A DNA stretch of 64,000 nt from Pseudomonas paraglycinae. Lineage in GTDB: Bacteria > Pseudomonadota > Gammaproteobacteria > Pseudomonadales > Pseudomonadaceae. Within the stretch, counting starts at the first letter, position 1; each line of letters opens with the position of its first letter. Below, in pieces: positions 55,020 through 63,618 of the stretch. The notes under the pieces were generated by a model. That model searched no databases. It was given only the letters and a program-made list of their open reading frames with translations, and was not told where the DNA came from. A program made the position numbers and the translations under genes. Location of the stretch: NCBI RefSeq assembly GCF_021601625.1, contig NZ_BQHR01000010.1, forward strand, positions 62,001 to 126,000, given 5' to 3'.

Positions 55020-57154
55020 GTTTTGCGGGCCTTGCGTTGGCGGCGGGTAATGATCACCAGCGCAATCACGGTTAACCCGACAATGGTTCCGATCTGCACC
55101 GCACGCTTGTAGGGTCGCAACACTCCGCGTACAGCATCGACAACCTGGGTGACGTAGCGTTTGTCTGCGTTGGCGAAATCCGGATAAGGGCATTGCTGAC
55201 CGAAATAGCCGCCCCAGCCCATGTACGGACCTTCTTTCACATATCGCTGATACAGCGCGCTTTGCTCTTGCAGGCTGCTATTGAAACCGGCTGCCGAGCA
55301 CAACACAGCGGCAAACGCCTGACTGGTGTGCGGCAGATTATCCGCCGCACGGCTGGCCAGCGCCGTGGCAACAAACCGATAGTGATAGCGCTCATCCGGC
55401 TGCGCTTCACTGGCCTTCTGACGTTGGACTTCGGCCTCGCTCACCAGCGGTCCGACTTTCAGCTCGGCGTTTTCCAGACTGAAGTTGCCACCAAAGGTCG
55501 CGTAATCCGGGGCCATTTCGTAGCCCAGGATGTCCATGCCCCACTCACGGGCTGTCCACGCAGCATTGAACAGTGCGCTGGCACGTTTGGTTGGCCACCA
55601 TGCCGAATCGGCTTTGAGGCGTTGCTCACCATAGAGCCGCGCCTTGTTCTGCAGATCCGCGCTGTCGAAATAGCCAACCGCTTCTTCGTAGTGCCCCTCA
55701 CGCAACAAACGTCGCCCCAGCAGATTACGCAGACTGGCGGCCACCGGCAGCGGCACGTAATTGTCGCGATCCTGCTGGCTCAACGCAGGCGGCGCCGGGA
55801 CGTTGGTATCGACATAGTTTTTCAACTCCTCGACCGTCAGCACGCGCTCGGCCACGGTCGCGGCGTCGAACCAGTAAATGTTCTGGCTGCGATACAACTG
55901 ATCGAAGGCCTGCAGGTACTCGCCACGTTGCAGCGCCAGAATGGCGCTTTCACCCTCGACCCGGCATTTGGGCTGCACGCTTTCGAGATTCCAGTCGGCA
56001 GTGCGCCGCTCGCCCCAGGATTCGTCTTGCGGGAACGCTTGCGCGGCTTTCGCATAAGCCGCAGCCGCCGCGTTCCTGTCGCCATCGCGCACCGCCAGTT
56101 TCGCTCGCAGCCACCACGCCAGACCGCTGTCGCCAGCGTGTTCGAGGAACGCCTTGGCGCTGGCGTAATCGCCCTGTTGATAATTCATCGCCGCCAGACG
56201 ATCAGCGTTATCGAGGCTGCCGCGGGTGCTCGCTTGCAGCGCCTTGACCAGCTTCTTCTCGTTCGGCGGTTCATCGCCGAACGACCAGCCGATCCGGCTG
56301 ATCAGCGAGGCGGTCACCAGTTGCTGCACGGCTTTGCCACGCAGCAACTTCTCCAGTCGATCCTCGGGCTCTTCTGCCAGATCGTTCATCAACAGCTTCA
56401 GCGAGGTGTAGCCGACGTTCGAGCCATGCAGGTTTTGCGTAGCATAGAGTTCGATGGCTTTGTCCCAGCTGCCGGCCGTGCGCAGTGCTCGCGCCTCTTC
56501 GCCAAGGCTGGCCACGCCCAGTTCCAGCGGATCGCTGAAGCCGTCGATGCTCAGTTGCCGCGTCTGGCGGAACGCGTCGATAGCGTTTTCCCAGGCTTCA
56601 AGCGCATCGCCCGCTTCGCTGCTCATGGCAAAGAACGCCCGGCCCAGCGAATAAGCGGCCCAGGTGCTGCGCAACGCGCGCTGATCGGCCGGCAACGCCA
56701 GCAACTGGTGGAAATACTCGACAGCCAATTGATGGTCACCGGCACCGAACGCCACGGCGCCCGCCACATACAGGCGCAGTTCCGCTGGCAGGCTCGCGCC
56801 CTGCACCTCGACCTGACGCGCGTCGGTCAGGCTGCGCAGCTGTTTGACCAGCGCTTGCTGTTCAGGCGTCAGGCCGATCTGTTCGGCCTTGTCGCGCACC
56901 TCGGCGGGTTCTGGAGCCTCGGCGTAGATGTCATCCGGATTGTGGGTGGCGGCGGTGACGTTTTTCAGCCCGGCAATGGTTTTGCCGAGGCGACTGATCT
57001 CGAACCTGAAGTTGCCCTCCGGCAGCTCCGCCAGCGATTGCCCGCGATCGTCGAGCAGACGCATCGGGAAATCCGGTCCGCAGGCCAGCGCCGAGCCCAG
57101 CGGCAGGCTGAGGCTCAGGCAAAGCAGATGGCGCGGCCAGTTACGGGTCAACAT
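55016..57154 (-). CDS. Large periplasmic repeat protein with C-terminal membrane anchor
   Basis: 712-residue protein, not recognised as a named family. Signal peptide (about 1-22, LLCLSLSLPLGSALA) followed by Cys (ACGPDFPMRLL), a helical-repeat body with TPR-like periodicity (ELRLYVAGAVAFGAGDHQLA, YSLGRAFFAMSSEAG, ALEAWENAIDAF, DYASAKAFLEHAGD), and one C-terminal membrane helix (IGTIVGLTVIALVIITRRQRK), so most of it should be periplasmic. AGGAGG at about 8 bases gives a strong start at ATG 57154. It overlaps the end of the DUF3142 gene by 14 bp and is presumably its partner. Confidence 0.7.
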   Translation of the reverse strand: MLTRNWPRHLLCLSLSLPLGSALACGPDFPMRLLDDRGQSLAELPEGNFRFEISRLGKTIAGLKNVTAATHNPDDIYAEAPEPAEVRDKAEQIGLTPEQQALVKQLRSLTDARQVEVQGASLPAELRLYVAGAVAFGAGDHQLAVEYFHQLLALPADQRALRSTWAAYSLGRAFFAMSSEAGDALEAWENAIDAFRQTRQLSIDGFSDPLELGVASLGEEARALRTAGSWDKAIELYATQNLHGSNVGYTSLKLLMNDLAEEPEDRLEKLLRGKAVQQLVTASLISRIGWSFGDEPPNEKKLVKALQASTRGSLDNADRLAAMNYQQGDYASAKAFLEHAGDSGLAWWLRAKLAVRDGDRNAAAAAYAKAAQAFPQDESWGERRTADWNLESVQPKCRVEGESAILALQRGEYLQAFDQLYRSQNIYWFDAATVAERVLTVEELKNYVDTNVPAPPALSQQDRDNYVPLPVAASLRNLLGRRLLREGHYEEAVGYFDSADLQNKARLYGEQRLKADSAWWPTKRASALFNAAWTAREWGMDILGYEMAPDYATFGGNFSLENAELKVGPLVSEAEVQRQKASEAQPDERYHYRFVATALASRAADNLPHTSQAFAAVLCSAAGFNSSLQEQSALYQRYVKEGPYMGWGGYFGQQCPYPDFANADKRYVTQVVDAVRGVLRPYKRAVQIGTIVGLTVIALVIITRRQRKARKT

Positions 57155-58334
57155 GCGAACCTCCTTGATCAATATTTGCGCAGCGTGCCCAACCGATCGC
57201 ACGCTGCCCGTTCGCCGGCAATCGGCCGTCGCGCAGGCGGGTGAAGGTAAGCAGATCCGCCGTCTGTTGCAACGCATAACCGGCGAGCGCATCGGCACCT
57301 TCGCAGCCCCGGGCCTTGAGGGTGATGCGGGCGGGCCAGGCGCTGTCGAGGTTACCGACGTTACGCAGGGCGATGTCTTGCAGGCCGTTCTGTTCGGTGA
57401 ACGTCAGTCCGAGCTGGCTGCTCAATGCATCGCCTCGGGCGACCGCACGCAACGTGCTCAGGCTCCAGGCTCTGCGGTCGTTGGCCAACGGCAGCCGAAA
57501 CCAGATCAGACCGGCCAGGTGCGCCGGGCGATCCTCGCGTAACTCATTGGCCAGCCGGCCCAGTTGTTGCGGATCGGCAAGCAACTCACGTCGCTGGCCA
57601 CCCCGCTCGAGCGGCACTTCGCTTTCCACCACCGGGGCGCCGTCGGCAGCCGCCAACAACGCCACGCCATAGGCCGGCAATGCCAGATAAAACGGTTTGT
57701 CGGTCACCCGCCCCCAGGCCTTGGCCCAGCGCTGGGCCAGCTCGGGATCGAACAGACCGCGACGCGGATCGCTGACGGCATGCACCTGCAACACGCTGCT
57801 GTCGACGGTCGCCAGCAGCGCCGGCAATTGCGGGCTGTCGAGCCAGGCGGGCAACGCGGTGATGCTCAGGGGCAGATTGGCCGGCAATGCGCCGCGCAAC
57901 TGAGTGAGAAATTCAGTGTAAGCAGGCAGTCGGGCATTGCCGGCGTCATGATCGATCTCGACGCCGCTCAGGTTCAGCCCCTGGCCTTGCCAGTCAGCGA
58001 GCACTTGAAGGATTTGCGCCGTGACCGCTTGCGTATCGAGCGCCTTGAGCTGGCCGTCGAGGCGAATCACCGCAATCAACGGCCGCGCATCGTGTTTCAG
58101 CAGCGCGAAATCGACGCGTGCGAGACTCCAGCCGTCATTCGGGAAAGCCTGCAACGCCAATACCCGCAACGTCGAAAAGTCGTTGCGACTGTCGTTCAAG
58201 GCACGTTCATGGGCTGGCGTCCATTGCCGTTGCCAGACGTAAAGCTGCTGATCGAGCGGCACCGCGTCCTGTCGTTCACAAGCACACAGCAACAACACAG
58301 CCACCAGGGCCAACCACCCGATGATAAAGCGCAT
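57141..58334 (-). CDS. DUF3142 lipoprotein
   Basis: 397 residues with a lipoprotein signal (LVAVLLLCACERQ, lipobox Cys at about residue 19). The mature part has a TIM-barrel-like alternation consistent with DUF3142 (a glycoside-hydrolase-like fold): QQLYVWQRQWTP, LSGVEIDHDAGNARLPAYT, LSITALPAWLD, KPFYLALPAYG and LIWFRLPLANDRR. The Glu-x-Asp of VEIDHD could be catalytic. Anchored to a membrane; substrate unknown. A hairpin covers the leader just before ATG 58334. Forms a two-gene unit with the 712-residue protein. Confidence 0.75.
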   Translation of the reverse strand: MRFIIGWLALVAVLLLCACERQDAVPLDQQLYVWQRQWTPAHERALNDSRNDFSTLRVLALQAFPNDGWSLARVDFALLKHDARPLIAVIRLDGQLKALDTQAVTAQILQVLADWQGQGLNLSGVEIDHDAGNARLPAYTEFLTQLRGALPANLPLSITALPAWLDSPQLPALLATVDSSVLQVHAVSDPRRGLFDPELAQRWAKAWGRVTDKPFYLALPAYGVALLAAADGAPVVESEVPLERGGQRRELLADPQQLGRLANELREDRPAHLAGLIWFRLPLANDRRAWSLSTLRAVARGDALSSQLGLTFTEQNGLQDIALRNVGNLDSAWPARITLKARGCEGADALAGYALQQTADLLTFTRLRDGRLPANGQRAIGWARCANIDQGGSHVDP

Positions 58335-58369
58335 ACCTTGCAGATCCCTGAGACATCAAGCTGCAAGGT
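58335..58369 (-). promoter_or_regulatory. Hairpin covering the start region of the DUF3142 gene
   Basis: ACCTTGCAG (58335-58343) and CTGCAAGGT (58361-58369) form a perfect 9-bp stem with a 17-base loop. On the minus strand the 3' arm abuts the ATG and contains the only A/G-rich candidate ribosome site close to it (AAGG). It may modulate translation or end transcripts coming from the methyltransferase gene. Confidence 0.4.
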
Positions 58370-58382
58370 TACACAAAAGCGT

Positions 58383-59201
58383 TCAGGGCTTGCGGGCAAT
58401 GATCACCTGACTCTTGGCCACCACCGCATCCAGCGCCTGCTTGATCTGCGCGCCGCGCGGCGAGTCGAGCACCGCTTGCCAGGTCTCGGCCCAATGGTTG
58501 AGCAACGGGTGATCCGGGTTGCTGAAATCGACCTTGGCCTCCCAGAACAGCAACATCCACATCGACCAGTAAAAGCCGTACTGGCTATGGCTGATGATCT
58601 CGAGTCCCGCCTCGCTGACCATCGCCTTGAACTGCTCTTCACTGATGATGCGAATGTGGTTGGGCTTCTGGAAATACTCCGGCGCGGCGATATCTTTCTG
58701 CAGGTCTTCGGAGCTCGGATGCGGCACGCTCAACAGGTACAGCGCGCCCGACTGACCGACGCGCACCAGCTCGGCAAGGAACTGCGCCGGGTCGTCGACG
58801 TGCTCGATGACTTCGGTGGACACCACACGAGTGGCGGTGCCATCGGCGATCGGCAGCGGATTGCAGTCGGTGACATGGCATTCGACCCCACGCGCCGGGG
58901 TATCGCTCAGGCGCTGGCGGGTCGCCTCGACCTTGGCGCCGTCGATGTCGGCAATGATGATCTTCGCCCCGCGCATGCCGCAGAAATGCACGTTGCCACC
59001 GTCGCCGCAGCCAACGTCCAGCAAGGTGTCATCGGCGGTCACCGGGAAGCCTTTGAACAGCTCACCGGTTTCCTGGTTGAACCAGCCGCTGAGCATCGCG
59101 TCGTGCAGGCCGAGCATGTACGAATCGACCTTCCCGGCAGCTGGCTGCTCGGGCATCGGTGCAGGCGTCGACGCCGTGAGTTTCTTCAAAAGGCTCAGCA
59201 T
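58383..59201 (-). CDS. Class I SAM-dependent methyltransferase
   Basis: 272 residues; Rossmann fold with SAM motif LLDVGCGDGGNVHF (about residue 60), acidic motif IIIADIDGAK, and post-motif RVVSTEVIEHVDDPAQFL. Overlaps the acyltransferase gene by 7 bp and belongs to the polysaccharide cluster, so methylation of a glycan or lipid-linked sugar is plausible, by context only. Confidence 0.85.
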   Translation of the reverse strand: MLSLLKKLTASTPAPMPEQPAAGKVDSYMLGLHDAMLSGWFNQETGELFKGFPVTADDTLLDVGCGDGGNVHFCGMRGAKIIIADIDGAKVEATRQRLSDTPARGVECHVTDCNPLPIADGTATRVVSTEVIEHVDDPAQFLAELVRVGQSGALYLLSVPHPSSEDLQKDIAAPEYFQKPNHIRIISEEQFKAMVSEAGLEIISHSQYGFYWSMWMLLFWEAKVDFSNPDHPLLNHWAETWQAVLDSPRGAQIKQALDAVVAKSQVIIARKP

Positions 59202-60349
59202 GAGGTGGCTCCAGAGGATGGGACGGCGATTCGCGATGTACCGAGGCGCCGCACCAGGGCAGCGCCTCGATTGCGCATCGGCATTTCGATGAGACGGTAA
59301 TTGAGCTCGCTGAGCAGCACGATCAGACCGAACGCCAGCAACAGCGTCATGATCGGGTGACCGGCAGGGCTGGACATTCCCGCCTCCTGCAAGCGGAAGA
59401 TCAGCTCACGCACCAGTTGGTAAGCCGGAATGTGGATGAGGTAGATCCCGTAGGAACGGCTGCCGACCCATGCCATCAACCGTTGCAGCCTGCCGGCAGG
59501 CAGCAGGTAATCGCGGTTGTACGAAGCGATCCACACCAGCAGCGCACCGAGCACGGCAATCGAGCCGATGCGGTAAGAAACAAAGGTGAAACGGTCGGTG
59601 GCCACGTAGCTCAACAGCAGCGCCAGCACGATCAGCGCGCCCACTCCGGCCCACGGGCGGCGCAGGAAAGTCGGCTCCCACCGGCGATAGCCCGGCTGCA
59701 TGCTCCACATCGCCAGCAACACACCCAGGGCCAGCGCATCGGTACGGATGACCATCAGTATCGGCGTGCGCAGGGTGAACAATTGCACCGCAACCAGTGC
59801 CAGCAGCGCCCAGACCAGATGCTTGCGGCACACCAGAATCAGCAGCGGGAACAGCAGATAGAACTGCTCCTCCAGCGCCAGGCTCCAATACACGAAACTG
59901 CTGCCGTACTCGTAATGAAAGAAACTGTCGGCAAAACGGAAATTAGCGTACTGCAACACGCCCGCCAGCGTCGCCTGCAGGTTGGCGTGCAGCGTACCGA
60001 ACGCTCCGGAGCGATTGAGAAACAGGCACGCCAGCAACATCAGCGCCAGCCACAGCCACGCCGACGGCAGCAGACGAAAGACCCGGCGCAACCAGAAGTT
60101 GCGCGTCTGCTCCCAGTATTCCTGACGGGTCGTGCAACCTCGCAACGCCGGGATCAGGCTGCGGGCTATGACGAATCCGGAGATCGCGAAAAACAGATCG
60201 ACGCCCCACCACGGCTGCGCCCAGGCGTGGATTTTTTCCAGCAGGGGTACCGGGTCGGTGAACAGGCTGCCCTGCAAATGATGAAACAGCACACCGAGCA
60301 CCGCGATCGCCCGCAGCACTTCGATGTCCAGGATTCGTTTGTCACTCAT
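59195..60349 (-). CDS. Acyltransferase 3 family membrane protein (O-acetylase)
   Basis: 384-residue integral membrane protein with about ten helices and the family opening DIEVLRAIAVLGVLFHHLQG (catalytic His), then GVDLFFAISGFVIARSL and LEEQFYLLFPLLI. Members O-acetylate LPS, exopolysaccharide or peptidoglycan. Start ATG 60349 overlaps the preceding glycosyltransferase stop (ATGA), and its end overlaps the methyltransferase start, so all belong to one polysaccharide transcript. Confidence 0.9.
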   Translation of the reverse strand: MSDKRILDIEVLRAIAVLGVLFHHLQGSLFTDPVPLLEKIHAWAQPWWGVDLFFAISGFVIARSLIPALRGCTTRQEYWEQTRNFWLRRVFRLLPSAWLWLALMLLACLFLNRSGAFGTLHANLQATLAGVLQYANFRFADSFFHYEYGSSFVYWSLALEEQFYLLFPLLILVCRKHLVWALLALVAVQLFTLRTPILMVIRTDALALGVLLAMWSMQPGYRRWEPTFLRRPWAGVGALIVLALLLSYVATDRFTFVSYRIGSIAVLGALLVWIASYNRDYLLPAGRLQRLMAWVGSRSYGIYLIHIPAYQLVRELIFRLQEAGMSSPAGHPIMTLLLAFGLIVLLSELNYRLIEMPMRNRGAALVRRLGTSRIAVPSSGATSC

Positions 60350-61650
60350 GCCTGGGGCACCTCGGTGCCCGCGGATGCCTGATGCTCGAACAGTTGCGCG
60401 AGAAAAACCTGCAACCGCTGCTCTGCCACTGCCTGACTGCAGAAACCCTGCAGACTGCTGACGGCCCGGGCCGCCATGTGTGCGTAACGCTGCGGATCGT
60501 GTTTCGCCACTTCGTAGCTGTCGCGGTAGGCCACGCAGACCGACGCCCAGTTGGTCATGTAGCGCAGGGTACGGAAAGCCCTGCGCGGATCGTGAGGCCA
60601 GGCGGTAAGTTCATCGGAGGACTCGACCAGGAATGCGTTCTCGGCACTCAGGTAATCGATCATCGCCGTGGTCCGCGGCGCCACGGCCGGCTTGCCGCAG
60701 GACATGAATTCCATCAACGGCAGGCACTGGCCCTCACCGTAAGAAGTATTCACCACGTAACGCGTGGCCTGTACCAGACGCTCGTAGTCCGCGTCCGCGA
60801 GGTAGCCATAAATCAGCACGATGCGACAGCGATAGGACTGGTTCTTATACAGGTGATGAAGAATGTCGCTGAGCGCTTCTTCGGCATCGTGGTGCGTGAG
60901 CTTGAGTACCAGCGTCGCGTCTTCGATGTCGCGAAACGTCACGCAGAATGCGCTCAGCATGTCTTCCCAGTTCTTGCGGCCGTCACCGGGATTGAACACC
61001 GACGTGTAGACGACCCCGTCCAGCAACAACTCTTGCTCGCACACCGGTGCCTGGAAATCGATGCCCTCACCACGGCGCAAATGTTCCGGGCCGAAGGCGT
61101 CGAGGTCGAGCTGGCGACTGTCGGCGACCAGTCCCTTGATCGTCAGTCGCACCGGTCCGGTCGGAGACTGACCCTGAAGCTGCGCGCCTCGGGCTGCGAA
61201 GCGATCCCATACCGGCGCCGGGACCGCGACAATCGGGTAATCGGCGCCCATGGCCTCGCGCACGGCATTGACCGTGTAACCGGAATGGGTGATCGCCGCA
61301 CCGCAGGCCCGGAGCACCGTGCGCCAGTCGTTGCGCGGCTCGTTGTCGAAGGGTTCGTTGGGGATGGTGCTGAATTCCCAGGCGAATACCGGCAGTGTCG
61401 GGCACGCGAGGTGGATCGGCGTGCGGTGCGGCGGCGAGAACGACAGAAACACGCAGGGCTCGCCACGGGCCAGGCATTCCAGATACAACGCATCGACTTC
61501 GCGAGCCGGATCAACGACTTCCACCACACGCCCAAGGCGTTCGAGCACCGGCCGGTACTCCTTGAGTACGAAGTAGTAGCTGTACTCCGAACGGCCGAGG
61601 TTTTGCGCGATGGTGTGCTGGTTGGTTTCCGAATGAATGATGATCAGCAT
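60346..61650 (-). CDS. Glycosyltransferase (GT4-like), paralogue 1
   Basis: 434-residue cytoplasmic glycosyltransferase. N-terminal HTIAQNLGRSEYSYYFVLKEYRPVLE, middle VFNPGDGRKNWEDMLSAFC, and GT-B C-terminal nucleotide-sugar region YGEGQCLPLMEFMSCGKPAVAP with conserved Glu. ATG 61650 gives MLIIIHSETN, matching the start of the next gene's product; extension upstream is spurious. Starts 7 bp inside the end of paralogue 2. Acceptor unknown, probably O-polysaccharide. Confidence 0.85.
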   Translation of the reverse strand: MLIIIHSETNQHTIAQNLGRSEYSYYFVLKEYRPVLERLGRVVEVVDPAREVDALYLECLARGEPCVFLSFSPPHRTPIHLACPTLPVFAWEFSTIPNEPFDNEPRNDWRTVLRACGAAITHSGYTVNAVREAMGADYPIVAVPAPVWDRFAARGAQLQGQSPTGPVRLTIKGLVADSRQLDLDAFGPEHLRRGEGIDFQAPVCEQELLLDGVVYTSVFNPGDGRKNWEDMLSAFCVTFRDIEDATLVLKLTHHDAEEALSDILHHLYKNQSYRCRIVLIYGYLADADYERLVQATRYVVNTSYGEGQCLPLMEFMSCGKPAVAPRTTAMIDYLSAENAFLVESSDELTAWPHDPRRAFRTLRYMTNWASVCVAYRDSYEVAKHDPQRYAHMAARAVSSLQGFCSQAVAEQRLQVFLAQLFEHQASAGTEVPQA

Positions 61651-63191
61651 GAGGCGTTGTCCGTCACAGGGGCGGCATCGGCGGCCAGTGGCTCGAGGCC
61701 GAAAAAGTCCGCCATGCGCCGTTGCACCGGGGCGAACGCGCAATACTCGTGCATGCGTTCGACAGCGGCGGCAGACATGCGCGCGTAATCCTGCGGCTGC
61801 GCCCTGGCCATACGGTAGCTGTTCTCGTAGGCGCTTTTGAGCGAAGCCCAGTCCGGCCGATAGCGCAGCGTGCGATAAATTATCCGGGTGTCCTGAGGCC
61901 AGATCGTCAGCTCTTCGCTGGACCGGACGACGAAGGCCACCGTGTCGTCGATATAGTCTTCCATGGCTGTGTGATCCGGGGCGATCACCGGTTTGCCGCT
62001 GGACATGAACTCCATCAGCGGCAGGCACAGGCCTTCGCAGCGTGAGGCGTTGACGTAAAAACTGGCGGCCTGGTAAAGCCGCGCGTATTGCGCGTCGTCC
62101 AGGTAACCGTGCATCACCAGCACCCGGCAGGCGAACGGTGTCAGTTGCGCGAGCAGGGTCATCAGTTCGCTGTAGTAGGACGCCAGATCGTTCTGGGTAA
62201 TCTTCAGTACCAGCGTCGCGTCAGGCGTTTCGCGAAAGGCCCAGCAGAACGCGGTGATCAGGTGGTGCCAGTTCTTGCGGCCGTCTTTGGGGTTGAACAC
62301 GGTGACGTAGATCACGCCTTCCACCGCGGTCTCGACCACTGAGGAGGTGTCCGGCAAATCCAGCGGGGGTGGCTCGACCACCGCCACCGCATGCGGAGCG
62401 GCGATGGCCGGGAAACGTTTTTCAAGCCAGGCGTGTGCGCTGTCCGACAGCAGATCCTGCACACCCTCCCAGTACCAGTGGTGCAGGAATTTCACCCGTT
62501 CTTCACCCGCGCCCAGCCTCCACAGACGCAGATAGTGACGGGCAATGACCAGGCGTCGTTTGACCGTCAGCGGTGGCGGGCGCAGTGCCTCGATTTCAGC
62601 CAGTTGTTCGGCGGTCAGCGGTTTGGGCAGCAAATCATCGGCAGACAGTCCCAGCGTGCGGCTGTCGAAAATGCAGCCCTTGATCGCCAGGGTCGCGCCT
62701 GGATTGATCGGCGCACTGACGTGCTGCTCACGAATGACGGCGAAGTTTTCCCACAAGGGCGTCGGCAGCACGAGTACCGGAAAGTCCTCGCCCATGGCGC
62801 GGCGAATCGCGCGGGCGGTGTGGCTCGACAGCGTGATGGCCCGTCCCTGTCGTGCGAGCATTTGCGTCCAGTCGTGGCGCGGATCATCGTCCCACGACTC
62901 GTCCGGGATCGAATCGAACTCCCATGCGATCACGCAGATCGTCGGGCATTCAAGATCGCTCGGGGTATTTTGCGGCGGAGTAAAAGACAGAAACACGCTG
63001 GACTCGCCGGCAGCAAGCAGCCGTCGATAGAGCGGATCGACCTCGGCGGTGGTGGACACCACATGCACCTGCCCGAGGCTTTCAAGCACCGGGCGATAGG
63101 CCTTGAGCACGAAGTAATAGCTGTATTCGGGACGCCCGAGACTCTGGCTGATGGAGCGGTCGTTGACGTCCGAGTAGAGAATGAAATTCAT
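61644..63191 (-). CDS. Glycosyltransferase (GT4-like), paralogue 2 with internal insertion
   Basis: 515-residue paralogue of the previous gene; both share LGRPEYSYYFVLKAYRPVLE-type starts, FNPKDGRKNWHHLITAFC and the catalytic segment CEGLCLPLMEFMSSGKPVIAP (in two parts). It differs by an extra ~80-residue block around residues 195-285 containing a basic helix (LTVKRRLVIARHYLRLWRL) and a Pro-rich run. First gene of the leftward polysaccharide operon. ATG 63191 has GGGA 5-6 bases upstream. Confidence 0.85.
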   Translation of the reverse strand: MNFILYSDVNDRSISQSLGRPEYSYYFVLKAYRPVLESLGQVHVVSTTAEVDPLYRRLLAAGESSVFLSFTPPQNTPSDLECPTICVIAWEFDSIPDESWDDDPRHDWTQMLARQGRAITLSSHTARAIRRAMGEDFPVLVLPTPLWENFAVIREQHVSAPINPGATLAIKGCIFDSRTLGLSADDLLPKPLTAEQLAEIEALRPPPLTVKRRLVIARHYLRLWRLGAGEERVKFLHHWYWEGVQDLLSDSAHAWLEKRFPAIAAPHAVAVVEPPPLDLPDTSSVVETAVEGVIYVTVFNPKDGRKNWHHLITAFCWAFRETPDATLVLKITQNDLASYYSELMTLLAQLTPFACRVLVMHGYLDDAQYARLYQAASFYVNASRCEGLCLPLMEFMSSGKPVIAPDHTAMEDYIDDTVAFVVRSSEELTIWPQDTRIIYRTLRYRPDWASLKSAYENSYRMARAQPQDYARMSAAAVERMHEYCAFAPVQRRMADFFGLEPLAADAAPVTDNASC

Positions 63192-63618
63192 GGCATCCCA
63201 CGGTGAAACCGCCATCCCGGCAACTTCACGCTATGACGGCCTGGCCATTGGATCGAGTCGGCAGGGCCGATGCTCGTCCAGTGTTCCGGGACACGTCTTC
63301 GTTCTTGTTTTAGTGGTCAGATTCACCCGGTTGCACACCCACTCCGGCAGCGTTCGGGGAACCGTGACGAGGGGCATTCTAAACACATCCGTTGAAGGTT
63401 CGGGAACCGCCCGACGAGAAAAACGCGACTACGCTGACGAGAACTGACCGGTCACGGTTTGGCCGGTTGAAATTGCTGCGCAATTGGCACAGATTGGCAG
63501 CCAAACAACTACAACAATGACTTCACCTGCCGTTCTGCCCGGTTTTACCAGGGGGCTGACAGACATTCCCTTAAAGCCTGTGGGAAGAGGTGAAAGTTAA
63601 AGACCAAGGGGTCGCTGT
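63192..63618. other. 427-bp divergent intergenic region
   Basis: Gene-free and more AT-mixed than its surroundings. It must hold the promoters for the leftward glycosyltransferase operon and rightward rmd. The only structure seen is AATTGC-TGC-GCAATT at 63471-63485. No clear -35/-10 pair, terminator, or repeat element recognised. Confidence 0.6.

Noticed and set aside
61651-62028. Longer form of the first glycosyltransferase starting far upstream
   Set aside because: The extra residues are a frame-shifted reading of the neighbouring glycosyltransferase; the family N-terminus begins at 61650.
63485-63500. Sigma-54 promoter suggested by TTGGCACAGATTGGCA upstream of rmd
   Set aside because: The distance between the GG and GC elements is one base short and the TTGC half is not matched.
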